From Chloroflexota bacterium (GTDB taxonomy: Bacteria; Chloroflexota; Dehalococcoidia; JACPPY01), in NCBI GenBank assembly GCA_016189825.1, contig JACPRR010000163.1, positions 1 to 6,300 on the forward strand: a DNA stretch of 6,300 nt, given 5' to 3'. Of this stretch, positions 6,198-6,300 are shown piece after piece. The notes under the pieces were generated by a model. That model searched no databases. It was not told where the DNA came from and worked only from the letters and a program-made list of their open reading frames with translations. The position numbers and the translations under genes are program-made. How positions within the stretch are numbered: the stretch's first letter is position 1; each line of letters starts with the position of its first letter.

Positions 6198-6226
6198 TTT
6201 CCATTGTATGGGCTTTTTGCTATAAT
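6198..6226 (+). promoter_or_regulatory. Housekeeping-type (sigma70-like) extended -10 promoter for the ftsH-like gene
   Basis: A perfect TATAAT (6221-6226) is preceded by TG one base upstream (TGCTATAAT, 6218-6226), an extended -10. TTTCCA (6198-6203), 4 of 6 matches to TTGACA, lies at the ideal 17-nt spacing. A start site 6-8 nt beyond the -10 would fall at about 6232-6234, only 3-5 nt before ATG 6237. The strength and position make this the best promoter in the window. Confidence 0.7.
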
Positions 6227-6231
6227 CTCAC
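6203..6231 (-). promoter_or_regulatory. Candidate minus-strand promoter for amtB-glnK
   Basis: Reading the minus strand, GTGAGA (6231-6226, 4 of 6 to TTGACA) and TACAAT (6208-6203, 5 of 6 to TATAAT) are 17 nt apart. It overlaps the divergent ftsH-like promoter almost completely. It would give amtB a leader of roughly 140 nt. A second, weaker option is TTGTTC-N17-TAACAT at 6170-6142. Both are guesses from consensus matching only. Confidence 0.35.
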
Positions 6232-6236
6232 CAGTA

Positions 6237-6300
6237 ATGAATAAGACTTGGTTGCGCAACAGCTTGTTATACCTGATCCTCCTCGTCGGCGCTGTTATCC
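6237..6300 (+). CDS. ftsH: 5' end of a probable ATP-dependent zinc metalloprotease FtsH (partial)
   Basis: ATG 6237 opens a frame running off the right edge. Twenty-one codons are visible, beginning MNKTWLRNSLLYLILL and continuing hydrophobically. A short polar start with WLRNS followed at once by a membrane helix is how many bacterial FtsH proteins begin. FtsH is a membrane-anchored AAA+ protease that removes damaged or unassembled membrane proteins and some regulators. The AAA and peptidase domains lie outside the window, so the name rests on the N-terminal pattern alone; another membrane protein with a similar start is possible. No Shine-Dalgarno is seen before the ATG (CTCACCAGTA), and the promoter is so close that the mRNA may be leaderless. 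Confidence 0.6.
   Translation, partial: MNKTWLRNSLLYLILLVGAVI

Noticed and set aside
1..6300. CRISPR arrays, tRNA or rRNA genes, complete insertion sequences, defence or toxin-antitoxin genes
   Set aside because: No direct-repeat/spacer pattern, no tRNA-like fold and no transposase or defence motif was found; the window is almost entirely housekeeping coding sequence.

Overview
The window is a bacterial chromosomal segment with high GC content (estimated by eye). It holds six complete housekeeping genes and two genes cut by the window edges. The left two thirds are a same-strand (+) block of de novo purine genes: purD, purE, purB, purC and purS. The right third is an oppositely oriented amtB-glnK ammonium uptake and nitrogen-sensing pair. 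At the right edge the first 21 codons of a divergent (+) gene, probably ftsH, are visible. A stand-alone PurS, a long (about 300 aa) PurC and the FtsH-like N-terminus would fit Chloroflexota, possibly Dehalococcoidia. That placement is inference from family resemblance, not a search.

Layout: 1-113 is the 3' end of an unidentified + strand gene. 115-1380 is purD, 1383-1841 purE, 1950-3293 purB, 3290-4201 purC and 4222-4488 purS. Most junctions are tight: 1 nt before purD, 2 nt before purE, a 4-nt ATGA overlap at purB/purC and 20 nt before purS. The exception is purE/purB, where a roughly 96-bp inverted-repeat element (1838-1933) looks like a non-autonomous MITE- or REP-like insertion. It also supplies the purE stop codon.

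Only 3 bp separate the convergent stops of purS and glnK. On the minus strand amtB (6053-4842) is followed after 11 nt by glnK (4830-4492), with the glnK ribosome site touching the amtB stop. The 183-bp spacer 6054-6236 holds a strong extended -10 promoter for the ftsH-like gene, which appears nearly leaderless. A weaker overlapping minus-strand candidate could serve amtB.

Functionally, PurD makes GAR, PurE and PurC act on AIR-derived intermediates, and PurB cleaves SAICAR and later adenylosuccinate. PurS is the small subunit of FGAM synthase, whose partners PurQ and PurL are not here; PurF, PurM, PurN, PurK and PurH are also absent from the window. AmtB and GlnK form the usual ammonium channel and its PII gate. 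I found no clearly novel system. The points most worth a second look are the inverted-repeat insertion inside the pur operon and the apparently leaderless ftsH-like start.
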